Part shown: in pieces, positions 8,342 to 16,706 of the stretch
How positions within the stretch are numbered: position 1 is the first letter of the stretch
How the letters are laid out: the number at the start of each line of letters is the position of its first letter
Assembly (NCBI RefSeq): GCF_000758665.1
Contig: NZ_CP009285.1
Span: 2,356,001-2,420,000, forward strand
Direction of reading: 5' to 3'
DNA: 64,000 nucleotides
Origin: Paenibacillus borealis
GTDB taxonomy: Bacteria > Bacillota > Bacilli > Paenibacillales > Paenibacillaceae
Notes under the pieces: generated by a model
The model's database searches: none
The model's input: the letters and a program-made list of their open reading frames with translations, nothing else
What the model was told of the DNA's origin: nothing
Made by a program: the position numbers and the translations under genes

Positions 8342-10513
8342 GTGGCTATGGACCGGACCCGTGTCGCCGTGGAGATATACGGAACTTCCTATAAACTTGT
8401 CGGAAGCAGCACTGAATATATGAAGCAGGTTGCCCGTTATGTCGACGAGCATATGCGTGCAATATCCAAATCACATTCCAGACTGGATACCCCGCGGATC
8501 GCGGTGCTTACAGCTGTACATATGGCAGAGCAGGCTATCCAGGTTCAGGATTTCAAGAATGAACTGAATATGCTGACCGGTGAACGAACCGAGCTGCGCG
8601 TGGAGGTGTCACGCCTTCAGGAGGTGCAGCGCGAACGGCAGGAAGAATACGAGAAGCTTGAAGCGGCTGCCAAGGAAGAAGCGGCACGTCTTATTGCCGC
8701 CGTGGAAGAAGAACGCGCAAGACATCTGGAGCTGCAGGAGCAGGAGCGCCAGACGCACGCACAACTGCTGGAGGAAGAGAAGCAGTCTGCTGCTTCCAGC
8801 CGCGGGCAGCTGACGGAGGAGCTGCAGGCCCGCGAAGCGGAGCTGAAAGCGCTGCGGGAGACTTACGAAGCAGAACAGGCGGCAAGCCGGGAAGCTGCAA
8901 GACAGGAGATGGAAGCCGCTGAAGCGTTACGGCTGCAGCAGCTTGAAGAGCTGAAGGCTGCCCACCTGCAGGAGCTGGAGCAGCTCCGCGAGACGCTGAC
9001 CCGGGAGAAAGCAGAGACGTTGTCGGGGCTGGAGCAGGAACTGATCCAGACCCGTGAATCTATGGGCAATGAGATTGTTGAGATCCGTTCAACCTTGAGC
9101 AAGGAGCTCGCCGATACCAAGGCAGCACTCACCAGTGAGCTCAGCGGAGAGCGCGAAGCGCTTGAGAAGGAGCTGGCCAAGAACAAGGAGCTGCGGCAGT
9201 CCCAAGGGACGCAGGAGCACAGACACAAGCAGCAGCTTCAGGAGCTGGAGAAGCAGCTTGGTGAGCTGCGCGGCGGAACCGGGCAGCTGCAGTCCCGGCT
9301 GCGCGCGGCGGAAGCAGGGCTCAAGGGCGAGCGCGATGCGCGGCTGACGCTGCTTGCGCAGTACGAAGCTGTGCTGAAGCGGGAAGAGCAGCTGGGCGAA
9401 GAGCTGCGCCTGGCGGCAGAGCAAAGGCAGCTGCATAGCGCAGAGCTTGAAGAAGTGCGCCAGCGTTACGTGCAGGCGCAGGAAGAAGCGGCGGGACTTA
9501 ACCGTGCGCTGCAGGAAACAGCGGACAAGCTTAGCGCGGCGCTGGAAGAACTGCAGACTGCCAATGAGCTCAGCGGTCTGCTGAATGATGAGCTGGAAGG
9601 GTTGCGCCAGCGTTATGAGCTGACGCAGGAAGAAGCGGCGGCTCTCCGCAAATCTCTGCGGGAGACGACGGACAATCTGAGCCGGACACAGGCGGAATTT
9701 GACCGGACCGCGCTCGAAGCCAGCTCCTGGCAGGAGCTGGCGAACAAGCACATGGAGGATATCGGCGAGCTGGAGATGAATCTTCTGGAAGCCGGGGAGA
9801 AGTCTGCGGCGCTGCAGCGTGAAGTCGAGACCCTCCGCGGACAGGCGGATGGAATGGTACAGCAGCTGGACCTGGAGGCTCAGCTTCGTGCCGAAGCAGA
9901 GCGGGAAGGCAAGCTTCACCAGGAAGAGGCAGAGACAGCCCGCAAGGAACTGGCGGCGCTGCGCGGCCGTTATGAAGAGCTGATCGCCCAGTATGATGAG
10001 ATTCTGCAGGATGGCGAACAGCTGAAGGAACGTTATGAACTGCTGGAAGCCGAGGGCGAGGAATCCGCGCGCCGTCTGGAAGAGCTGTACGAAGCGGGCC
10101 GAGAAGCTGCCGCAGCGGCGGTGGAGCAGCAGGAAGCGCTCCGCGAGACCCGAGAGTACGAAGCTTCATGGAAGCAGAAGTACGAAGAGCTGCAGCAGCG
10201 TGAGCAGCAGTGGATCGAGCAGGAAGCGAAGCTGCGAGAGGAGATTGAGATCTGGCAGCAGGAAGCCGGGGAAGCTGAAGCTCAGGCGGAATCCGTGAGC
10301 CGCTCGCGCAGTGAGACCGCGCAGCAGCTTGGGGAGATCGGCGAGAGCTACGAGCTCGTCCAGGGCCAGCTGCGTCTGGTTCAGGCGCAGTTCGAGCTGC
10401 AGCAGAGTGAGCTGGATAAGCTCTCCCAGGAGCACCGCAGCCTGCAGGCGGAATATGCCAAGCTGCAGAGTGAATATAATGAATGGATTCAACTGATCGA
10501 ACAGGACAGTTGA
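8342..10513 (+). CDS. zapA: ZapA-domain protein with a giant C-terminal coiled coil
   Basis: The protein has 723 residues. Residues 1 to about 85 (VAVEIYGTSYKLVGSS, YVDEHM, RIAVLTAVHMAEQ) are a ZapA domain, the FtsZ-ring-associated protein that bundles FtsZ filaments at midcell. ZapA is normally about 85-140 residues. Here the rest, about 90-720, is almost wholly Glu/Gln/Leu/Ala/Arg with heptad-like spacing, few prolines and several internal near-repeats (e.g. LRQRYELTQEEAAALRKSLRE near 420). It looks like one very long alpha-helical rod. The GTG at 8342 has AAGGAGGG at a good distance; an ATG two codons later is possible. In Bacilli zapA often sits near pheT, so position supports the call. 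What the rod binds or spans is unknown. Confidence 0.85.
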   Translation: MAMDRTRVAVEIYGTSYKLVGSSTEYMKQVARYVDEHMRAISKSHSRLDTPRIAVLTAVHMAEQAIQVQDFKNELNMLTGERTELRVEVSRLQEVQRERQEEYEKLEAAAKEEAARLIAAVEEERARHLELQEQERQTHAQLLEEEKQSAASSRGQLTEELQAREAELKALRETYEAEQAASREAARQEMEAAEALRLQQLEELKAAHLQELEQLRETLTREKAETLSGLEQELIQTRESMGNEIVEIRSTLSKELADTKAALTSELSGEREALEKELAKNKELRQSQGTQEHRHKQQLQELEKQLGELRGGTGQLQSRLRAAEAGLKGERDARLTLLAQYEAVLKREEQLGEELRLAAEQRQLHSAELEEVRQRYVQAQEEAAGLNRALQETADKLSAALEELQTANELSGLLNDELEGLRQRYELTQEEAAALRKSLRETTDNLSRTQAEFDRTALEASSWQELANKHMEDIGELEMNLLEAGEKSAALQREVETLRGQADGMVQQLDLEAQLRAEAEREGKLHQEEAETARKELAALRGRYEELIAQYDEILQDGEQLKERYELLEAEGEESARRLEELYEAGREAAAAAVEQQEALRETREYEASWKQKYEELQQREQQWIEQEAKLREEIEIWQQEAGEAEAQAESVSRSRSETAQQLGEIGESYELVQGQLRLVQAQFELQQSELDKLSQEHRSLQAEYAKLQSEYNEWIQLIEQDS

Positions 10514-10531
10514 ATGGCGGATGCATTAACG

Positions 10532-10574
10532 AAAGAGCTGTTGTAAGCAGGATGCTGCTTGGAACAGCTCTTTT
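10532..10574 (+). terminator. Rho-independent terminator after the zapA-like gene
   Basis: A long stem has outer arms AAAGAGCTGTT and AACAGCTCTTT and an inner stem AAGCAG-GATG-CTGCTT. It ends in TTTT. Confidence 0.85.
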
Positions 10575-10605
10575 GCTGTTTAGGGGGATGTGAGCGGCAG
10601 GCAGA

Positions 10606-10864
10606 GTAGATGAGCCGAATGTATGCGAAAACCGAATACAATGCGCCTCCGATAGCGTAGATGAGCCGAATGTATGCGAAAAACCGAGTACAATGTGCCT
10701 CCGAGAGGGTAGACGAGCCGAATGTATGCGAAAAACCGAATACAATGTGCCTCCGAGAGAGTAGATGGGCCTAATGTATGCGAAAAACCGAATACAATGT
10801 GCCTCCGAGAGGGTAGATGAGCCGAATGTATGCGAAAAACTGAGTACAATGTGCCTTCGAGAGA
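10606..10864. repeat. Five tandem 52-bp repeats
   Basis: Units start at 10606 (51 bp), 10657, 10709, 10761 and 10813 (52 bp each). Each begins GTAGATGAGCCGAATGTATG and includes GCGAAAAACCGA and ATACAATGTGCCTCCGAGAG. They differ by a few substitutions. TGTAT and ATACA within each unit can pair. No gene is supported from 10514 to 11285: an open frame on the minus strand here only reflects the periodicity. Confidence 0.85.
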
Positions 10865-11090
10865 GTAGAAGTACCCCTGAATCCGCCAAAAACGGGCGAT
10901 AGGAGGAAAAGAGGAGCAGAAGTGCCCCTGAATCCGCCGAAGCAGGCAGAATGAGGAAATCAAAGGGATAAATCCCTTTGAAACGGCCAGAAGCAGGCGG
11001 AACGAGAAAATCAAAAGGATAAATCCCTTTGAAACGGCCAGAAGCAGGCAGAACGAGAAAATCAAAAGGATAAATCCCTTTGGATTTTCG
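10865..11090. repeat. 51-bp repeats, diverged, continuing the array
   Basis: From 10865 the sequence changes to units of about 51 bp with CCCCTGAATCCGCC (10874, 10925). These pass into units with AAAGGGA-TAAA-TCCCTTT hairpins (10962-10979, and again at 51-bp steps near 11013 and 11064). The same unit, in both sequence forms, makes up the larger array at 36.4-37.2 kb. The remaining stretch to 11285 is AT-rich and shows no gene. Confidence 0.8.
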
Positions 11091-11285
11091 TAATAGGCAA
11101 GTAGAGACAATTCAAACACTGGTGTGCCGCTTAATTCGCCATCGGGTGGTTTTGGCTGCGATTACGTAATTCTTGCAACAATTAAGGATTTATAGGTTTC
11201 ATAGTTTTCATATGATAACTTATTCATAAATTAAGTATTGCAACCGTTTACAGCCCGGGTTAGGATGTGGATTGAGGTGAACGTG

Positions 11286-12275
11286 ATGGATAAAAAATGG
11301 GTCAGCGGCGCGGGAGTCATTGTGCTTTTTCTGCTGCTGGCATATCTGTTTATAGACTTTGCCAATCATTCGGCACGAATGGGCAGTATCGTCAAGGAAT
11401 TGAGCGGCCATCCCGGCGGGGATAACCCCGGCTATCATATTGTACTGATCGAGCAGGAGCGGTACCATCCGTACTGGGAAATGGTCGAGAAGGGGGCCAA
11501 GGAGGCCGCAGAGAAATACGGGATTGATATCGAGTTCACCGGGCCGGTGCGCAATAACATGGAGGAGCAGATCAGCCTGCTGGAAAAAGCGATTGCCGCA
11601 CAGGCGGATGCGATCATCGTGCAGGGGCTGAACGACGAGAAGTTTACCCCCGTGATCGATAAGGCCGTGAACCGGGGGATTCCGGTCATCACCATAGATA
11701 CCGATGCTCCGGCGAGCAGGCGGCTGGCCTATGTAGGCACCGACAATGTCGCAGCTGGTGAGGCACTGGGCCGCATGGTGGTGCAGACAACCGGCGGTAA
11801 AGGGAAGATAGGTGTGATCATCGGCAGCGACCAGGCCAAGAATCAGGTTCAGCGTCTCAACGGCCTCAGCAATATTGTGAAGAACTACAGCGGCCTCGCA
11901 ATCGTGGATGTCCGCAGCTCCAACATCTCGCATATGGAGGCGATCCAGCAGGCCGCCGACATGCTGCGGCTGCATCCGGAGATTGATGTGATGGTCGGCA
12001 CCAGCTCAACGGATGCGCTGGGTGTGCTGCAGGCCTCGAAGAGCCTGAAGCGTCTTCCGATGACGATTATCGGCTTCGATAACCAGGCAGAGACCCTGGC
12101 TGCCATCAGCCGCGGGGATATCACGGCCACAGTGGCGCAGCAGCCTTATCTTATGGGGGCTACGTCCGTACGGCTGCTCCATGAGCATTTTCAGGGAATG
12201 CAGCTGGAGACGAAGTATTTCACCAGCGTGAAGGTGCTGGACAAGTCTAATGTGCAGGAGGGAGAGAGCCTATGA
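11286..12275 (+). CDS. Membrane-anchored sugar-binding sensor protein (periplasmic-binding-protein type)
   Basis: The protein has 329 residues from the ATG at 11286, 5 nt after GAGGTGA. One N-terminal transmembrane segment (about 7-25, VIVLFLLLAYLFIDFA) has no lipobox cysteine and should hold it on the outer face. The rest is a type I periplasmic-binding fold like RbsB/ChvE. Examples are 'YWEMVEKGAKEAAEKYGIDIEF', 'ADAIIVQGLNDEKF' and 'IPVITIDTDAP' in the first lobe, and 'VMVGTSSTDALGVLQA' with 'IIGFDNQAE' in the second. Its stop overlaps the start of the histidine kinase gene by 4 bp (ATGA). It is probably an accessory sugar sensor that signals to that kinase, and not the transport receptor, which is ChvE downstream. 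The ligand is not known. Confidence 0.85.
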   Translation: MDKKWVSGAGVIVLFLLLAYLFIDFANHSARMGSIVKELSGHPGGDNPGYHIVLIEQERYHPYWEMVEKGAKEAAEKYGIDIEFTGPVRNNMEEQISLLEKAIAAQADAIIVQGLNDEKFTPVIDKAVNRGIPVITIDTDAPASRRLAYVGTDNVAAGEALGRMVVQTTGGKGKIGVIIGSDQAKNQVQRLNGLSNIVKNYSGLAIVDVRSSNISHMEAIQQAADMLRLHPEIDVMVGTSSTDALGVLQASKSLKRLPMTIIGFDNQAETLAAISRGDITATVAQQPYLMGATSVRLLHEHFQGMQLETKYFTSVKVLDKSNVQEGESL

Positions 12276-13705
12276 GTATCCGCCATAAGCTGCTCATCTG
12301 CATTCCGCTGCTTGTGCTGCTGATGAGTTCGGTTTCTTTTGTGCTGTTTGAGAGCGGAAAGAATGTGCAGGAGAGCTACCACCTGATGATGAACCGGATC
12401 ATGCTGTACAAGGAAGTATCCTATGAGGTAGGGGAGAATATGCGCTCCCTGAACCGATTCATTATGCAGGTGGATGCGGGCAGCTTCCCGGAGGTGGAGA
12501 AGCATCTGAATGCTGTGCAGGAGCTGCGGGGCAAGCTGGACGGGATGGCAACAATCGGGGGAAACAACCTCCCGCTGATGAACTACAGCCATATCATTGA
12601 TACGTTTCTGGAGCAGGCCGGGCAGATGATTACTGAGATAGACGGCCAGGACTCCAACACACTGGCCGGTGCCTATATCGAGGCGGAGCAGACGCAGCGC
12701 TTCATCCGCGAGGAAGCACAGGAGCTGGTTGACCTTGAACTTGACCAGTATAAGCCGATATATGCGGAGATTATGTCTACAACGGACAAGTTGAACCGGC
12801 TGGGGGGTCTGCTGGTAATTACAGCTGCGCTGCTTAGTATCTGTATGGCGGTCTGGCTGTCCGGGAGCATTACAGGACCTATCCGCCGGCTTGTGGCAAC
12901 CGCTAAGCAAATCTCCAAGGGGCGGATGGATACGAAAGCGCCGGAGAGTGTTAACAACGATGAGATCAGCATTCTGTGCCGGGCTTTCAACGGGATGATT
13001 GACAATATCCAGGAATTGATGAAGGAGAATATCAAGAGCGTAGAGAAGGACCGGCTGGTTAAAGAGCTGGAGCTGAAAATGCTGCAGAGCCAGATCAATC
13101 CGCATTTTCTGTTCAACACGCTGAATTCCATCGCCAAGCTGGCTTATCTGGAAGGGGCGGCGAGGACCAGCGATCTGACCGTATCGGTATCCCGCCTGCT
13201 CCGGTATAACCTCCAGAAGCTCGACCAGGCTGTACCGCTGCGTGAGGAAGTAGAGCATGTGAACGAGTATATTAACATTCAGCGGGCCCGCTTTCGTGAC
13301 CGGATCGCCTTCGTGATGGATATTGATGAGCAGGCGCTCGGCGGAATGATTCCCTGTCTGACCCTCCAGCCGATCTTCGAGAATGCTTTTGTCCACGGGC
13401 TGGAGCAAATGGAGGAAGGAGCAGTGCTCTCACTGGCGATCCGCTACCGCAACGGACTTGTAGAGATAGAGATCAGCGATAATGGTGTGGGCATGAACCG
13501 GGAGACCGTAGCGAGGCTGATGGGATCTATTCAGGAGGAAGCTCCGCATTTCAGCGGCAAAGGCCAATCCACCGGACTGGGTACACATAATGTATTCAAA
13601 CGGCTGCATCTGTTCTTTGACGGGCAGCAGCTGATCGAGATCGACAGCAGTGAGGGGCAGGGGACGGCGGTGCTGTTCAAAGTACCATTCCGCCCGTCCG
13701 CCTGA
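12272..13705 (+). CDS. Sensor histidine kinase, YesM/LytS-like (HAMP, His_kinase)
   Basis: The protein has 477 residues. TM1 is at about 7-26 and TM2 at about 177-198, with an extracellular helical domain of about 150 residues between them. A HAMP linker (GSITGPIRRLVATAKQIS) follows. The phosphoacceptor is His278 in SQINPHFLFNTLNSI. The ATPase domain has the N-box PIFENAFVHG, the G-box DNGVGM and GLGTHNV. This is the typical sugar-responsive kinase family paired with AraC-type regulators. It overlaps the sensor gene by 4 bp and is followed after 38 bp by its regulator. The external sugar-binding protein probably modulates it. Confidence 0.93.
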   Translation: MSIRHKLLICIPLLVLLMSSVSFVLFESGKNVQESYHLMMNRIMLYKEVSYEVGENMRSLNRFIMQVDAGSFPEVEKHLNAVQELRGKLDGMATIGGNNLPLMNYSHIIDTFLEQAGQMITEIDGQDSNTLAGAYIEAEQTQRFIREEAQELVDLELDQYKPIYAEIMSTTDKLNRLGGLLVITAALLSICMAVWLSGSITGPIRRLVATAKQISKGRMDTKAPESVNNDEISILCRAFNGMIDNIQELMKENIKSVEKDRLVKELELKMLQSQINPHFLFNTLNSIAKLAYLEGAARTSDLTVSVSRLLRYNLQKLDQAVPLREEVEHVNEYINIQRARFRDRIAFVMDIDEQALGGMIPCLTLQPIFENAFVHGLEQMEEGAVLSLAIRYRNGLVEIEISDNGVGMNRETVARLMGSIQEEAPHFSGKGQSTGLGTHNVFKRLHLFFDGQQLIEIDSSEGQGTAVLFKVPFRPSA

Positions 13706-13743
13706 TCCGCCTGATCCACAGATAAAGAAAGGAGATAGATAAC

Positions 13744-15324
13744 ATGTACAGACTGCTTATCGCCGATGATGAGGCGCTGGAACGGGAAGGGCTGGAGCTG
13801 ATGATCCGGCATATTTTCCCGGATGAATTTGAATTTCTGCATGCCGAGAACGGGCGGAAAGCCATTCAGCTGGCGGAGGAGCACCGGCCTGATATTATAT
13901 TCATGGACATTAAGATGCCGGGCATCCAGGGACTGGAGGCCGTGCGGCAGATTCTCTCCAAGCTTCCGTCCGCGCAGATTGTGATGATTACCGCTCATGA
14001 TTACTTCTCCTACGCCAAGGAAGGGCTGCTGCTGGGGGTGCGTGATTATCTGCTAAAGCCGGCCAGGCGGGAGGAAGTGGCAGATGTACTGAAACAGGCG
14101 ATTGCTGTGATTCAGGAGGAGAAGCGCCGCCGGAATGAGCAGCTGGAGCTGCAGGAGAAGCTGGCGCATCTGCTGCCGCTGGCCGAGAACGAGCTGACGT
14201 TGATGCTCATGCTGGAGCATGTGCAGGGTCTGGAGCTGGAACAGCTGGCCGGCCTGCTGGAGCTGCAGTGGAGCAAAGGCTACGCGATGGTGCTGTCGTT
14301 CCCCCGGCATTCGGGTGCAGCCTGGGAGGAATTCCAGCAGGCCAAGCGCGAAATTTATGAGACGGTCAAGCAGTTTGCCAAAGCGGGTCTCGGCTGTCTG
14401 GCAGGGCCGCTGATCGGCCATCAGCTGGCGCTGTTCATCCCCTTGCCGCCCGGGCGGACGGGTTACTCCCAGCGTGTCAGCTCCATGGATTGGGGGGAGC
14501 GGCTCCGTACACTGATGGAGCAGCGGTTCGGGCTGCCGGTCAGCATCGGCATCGGCTCGATCCGTGAGGGCTGGGACGGGCTCAGCCGTTCCTACCGGGA
14601 AGCGGTCCGGGTCTGTGCGGATCACCATGATTCCTTCAGCGTGCACCACTATGATGATATCATCCATAGCTCCGGGCAGACGGCCGTATCCCTGGATGAG
14701 GAGAAGCGGCTGCTGGATGCCCTGCTGCAGCGGAGCAAGCAGGAAGCGTTAGAGCGTTTCAGTATGTTGTATGCCTATTTCGAGCAAGACGGCGAGCGGC
14801 CGTTGCCCGTGGTACGGGGAGAGGTGACCGGGCTGCTGCTGTTCCTCGCCAGAGGGGTTCATTCTGCAGCAGGAGCGGAGATCCTCGCTTCCTTAAGTGC
14901 GGCGGAAGACCCGGCCTCCCTCAGGCTGAGCGCAGAATCCTGGCTGGAGCGGCTGCTCCACAGTCTGGAGCAAGAACAGGAGCATAACCGTTCCCATGTC
15001 CATCAGCGGGCGCTGCTCTACATCAGCCAGAAGTATAAAGAGGATATCTCCATGGAGCAGACGGCTGAGTATGTGAATTTAAGCCCGCATTATTTCAGCA
15101 AATTGTTCCGGCAGCATGCGGGCGAAACCTTCATTGATTACATCACACGGCTAAGAATTAACGAAGCGAAGCGCCTGATCGCCGGAGATCAGCTGAACCT
15201 TAAGGAGATTTGTTATGAGGTAGGCTACAAGGACCCGAATTACTTCAGCAGGGTCTTCAAAAAAGCAGCAGGCATGACGCCAAGCGAATTCCGGCAGCAG
15301 CATGAGAAGCAGGGTCCTTGCTGA
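13744..15324 (+). CDS. Response regulator, YesN-type, with AraC DNA-binding domain
   Basis: The protein has 526 residues and starts at an ATG behind AAAGGAGA. The receiver domain (1 to about 120) has Asp55 in DIIFMDIKMPG and the conserved Lys in LLKPARR. A long middle region (about 130-410) is of the kind found in YesN proteins. Two helix-turn-helix units of the AraC family lie at about 425-520 (MEQTAEYVNLSPHYFSKLFRQ, then LKEICYEVGYKDPNYFSRVF). It is probably phosphorylated by the kinase upstream and activates the ABC transporter operon that starts 205 bp downstream. Confidence 0.94.
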   Translation: MYRLLIADDEALEREGLELMIRHIFPDEFEFLHAENGRKAIQLAEEHRPDIIFMDIKMPGIQGLEAVRQILSKLPSAQIVMITAHDYFSYAKEGLLLGVRDYLLKPARREEVADVLKQAIAVIQEEKRRRNEQLELQEKLAHLLPLAENELTLMLMLEHVQGLELEQLAGLLELQWSKGYAMVLSFPRHSGAAWEEFQQAKREIYETVKQFAKAGLGCLAGPLIGHQLALFIPLPPGRTGYSQRVSSMDWGERLRTLMEQRFGLPVSIGIGSIREGWDGLSRSYREAVRVCADHHDSFSVHHYDDIIHSSGQTAVSLDEEKRLLDALLQRSKQEALERFSMLYAYFEQDGERPLPVVRGEVTGLLLFLARGVHSAAGAEILASLSAAEDPASLRLSAESWLERLLHSLEQEQEHNRSHVHQRALLYISQKYKEDISMEQTAEYVNLSPHYFSKLFRQHAGETFIDYITRLRINEAKRLIAGDQLNLKEICYEVGYKDPNYFSRVFKKAAGMTPSEFRQQHEKQGPC

Positions 15325-15342
15325 TAGAGCAAGGACTTTTTT
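15314..15342 (+). terminator. Terminator overlapping the stop of the response-regulator gene
   Basis: GTCCTTGC (15314-15321) and GCAAGGAC (15329-15336) are followed by six T. The hairpin includes the last codons of the regulator. It separates the regulatory genes from the transporter genes. Confidence 0.85.
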
Positions 15343-15481
15343 GTGCTTCATCCCCGGATTATCCTATGAAAGCGGCCGGGAAGAATTACATTACAGCAGA
15401 GGATAACGGAATGCAGGCGGAAGGCAAGAAAGTGCTGGGAATAGCGGCTCCTGGGGCGGATGATCCGTGCTACACTTTTTT

Positions 15482-15495
15482 TGTAAGCGCAATCA
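15482..15495 (+). promoter_or_regulatory. Candidate cre (CcpA) site before chvE
   Basis: TGTAAGCGCAATCA matches 13 of 14 positions of the consensus TGWAARCGYTWNCW. It lies 35 bp upstream of the chvE start codon, just after a possible -10 (TACACT, 15471-15476). That position would fit catabolite repression by roadblock or promoter occlusion. No clear -35 is present, as expected if the AraC-type regulator activates. Confidence 0.5.
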
Positions 15496-15529
15496 AATAT
15501 ATGGCTAATGAAAAGGGGCGTAGGGCAGA

Positions 15530-16618
15530 GTGAGAAAATACGGAAGAGCAATTTCACTGGGGATGGCAGCATTAGTACTGGCAGCGTCAATGGCGGGCTG
15601 CGGAGTGGTCTCAAACGGTGACAATCAGAAGCAGGAGACATCCGGCGCTGCGAAGGACGGGGACAAAATTGTCATCGGCATGTCGATGGATACCTTGAAG
15701 GAAGAACGCTGGCAGAAGGACCGGGATATCTTCACGGCAAAAGTGGAGGAGCTTGGCGGTGAAGTGAAGGTGCTGGCTGCAAACGGCGATGACGCTACCC
15801 AGCTAAGCCAGGCGGAACAGCTGATCTCTCAAGGCGTGGATGTGCTTGTGGTTATTGCCCATAACGCGGAAGCAACGGCTCCGATCGTTGAGAAGGCTCA
15901 CAAGGAAGGCATCAAGGTCATCGCCTATGACCGTCTGATCAATAATGCCGAGGTAGACTATTATATCTCGTTTGATAACGTGCGTGTCGGAGAATTCCAG
16001 GCTCAGGCGGTCATTGATAAGGCTCCTAAAGGCAATATCGTCTATATCGGCGGTGCAGATACGGATAACAATGCCCATATGTTCAAAGAAGGGGCCATGA
16101 ATATCCTGAAGCCGCTTGAAGAGAAAGGCGACATCAAAATTGTCTACGACCAGTTCTCCAAGGACTGGAAGCCGGAAGAAGCGCTCAAGAATATGGAGAA
16201 TGCGCTGACCGCGAACAATAATGATGTTCAAGGAGTGGTAGCTGCCAACGACGGGACTGCCGGCGGTTCTATCCAGGCACTCACAGCACAGGGCATGGCC
16301 GGCAAAATACCGGTATCCGGCCAGGATGCTGACCTTGCGGCTGTGCAGCGCATCGCCGAAGGCACGCAGCTGATGACGGTCTACAAGCCGATCAACGCGA
16401 TTGCAACGAAAGCTGCGGAAATGGCAATAGCAGCGGCTAAAGGCGAAAGTATTTCGACTGAAAAGTCAGTTAACAACGGTAAAATTGATGTTCCTTCAGT
16501 GCTGCTCGATCCGCTGGCGGTCAATAAGGATAACCTGGATGTACTGATCAAGGACGGCTTCCACAAGCTTGAGGATGTCTACAAGAATGTTCCGAAGGAC
16601 CAGTGGCCGAAACAATAA
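15530..16618 (+). CDS. chvE: Sugar ABC transporter substrate-binding lipoprotein, ChvE type
   Basis: The protein has 362 residues with a GTG start. A lipoprotein signal peptide ends in the lipobox MAGC (about residue 23). The mature protein is a D-xylose/multiple-monosaccharide receptor: 'GMSMDTLKEERWQKDRDIF', 'DVLVVIAHNAEA', 'VIAYDRLINNAEVDYYISFDN', 'VVAANDGTAGGSIQAL' and 'VSGQDADLAAVQRI' are family hallmarks. It delivers pentoses or hexoses to MmsA/MmsB. It shares the ligand class with the sensor at 11.3 kb, which suggests that sensing and uptake use similar sugars. The nearby arabinofuranosidase (47.8 kb) makes arabinose plausible, but this is inference. Confidence 0.93.
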   Translation: MRKYGRAISLGMAALVLAASMAGCGVVSNGDNQKQETSGAAKDGDKIVIGMSMDTLKEERWQKDRDIFTAKVEELGGEVKVLAANGDDATQLSQAEQLISQGVDVLVVIAHNAEATAPIVEKAHKEGIKVIAYDRLINNAEVDYYISFDNVRVGEFQAQAVIDKAPKGNIVYIGGADTDNNAHMFKEGAMNILKPLEEKGDIKIVYDQFSKDWKPEEALKNMENALTANNNDVQGVVAANDGTAGGSIQALTAQGMAGKIPVSGQDADLAAVQRIAEGTQLMTVYKPINAIATKAAEMAIAAAKGESISTEKSVNNGKIDVPSVLLDPLAVNKDNLDVLIKDGFHKLEDVYKNVPKDQWPKQ

Positions 16619-16629
16619 GGGCGGCCTGT

Positions 16630-16677
16630 CCTGCAAGCAGATGCGGCGCCTGTGGCGCTACCGCATCTGCTTGCAGG
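16630..16677 (+). promoter_or_regulatory. Large intergenic hairpin between chvE and mmsA
   Basis: The perfect 17-bp arms CCTGCAAGCAGATGCGG (16630-16646) and its complement (16661-16677) have a loop that contains a second stem (GCGCC/GGCGC). There is no T-run. Hairpins here commonly protect the binding-protein message and lower expression of the downstream ATPase and permease genes. Confidence 0.75.
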
Positions 16678-16706
16678 TTTAAGGGCCGGAAGGAGGAACG
16701 GCAGGC

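Noticed and set aside
9570..10889. 439-codon open frame on the minus strand under the zapA-like gene
   Set aside because: It is an artefact of the Glu/Leu-rich coding strand and continues into the tandem repeats; composition is Ala/Pro/Arg/Ser-rich without domains or a ribosome site.
10580..11119. 179-codon minus-strand frame across the repeats
   Set aside because: It follows the 51-52-bp periodicity and has no recognisable domain.
12191..13408. 405-codon minus-strand frame under the histidine kinase
   Set aside because: The plus strand encodes a complete kinase with all motifs; the reverse frame has none.
15318..15533. 71-codon frame between the response regulator and chvE
   Set aside because: It starts inside a terminator and spans the promoter and cre region; no ribosome site.
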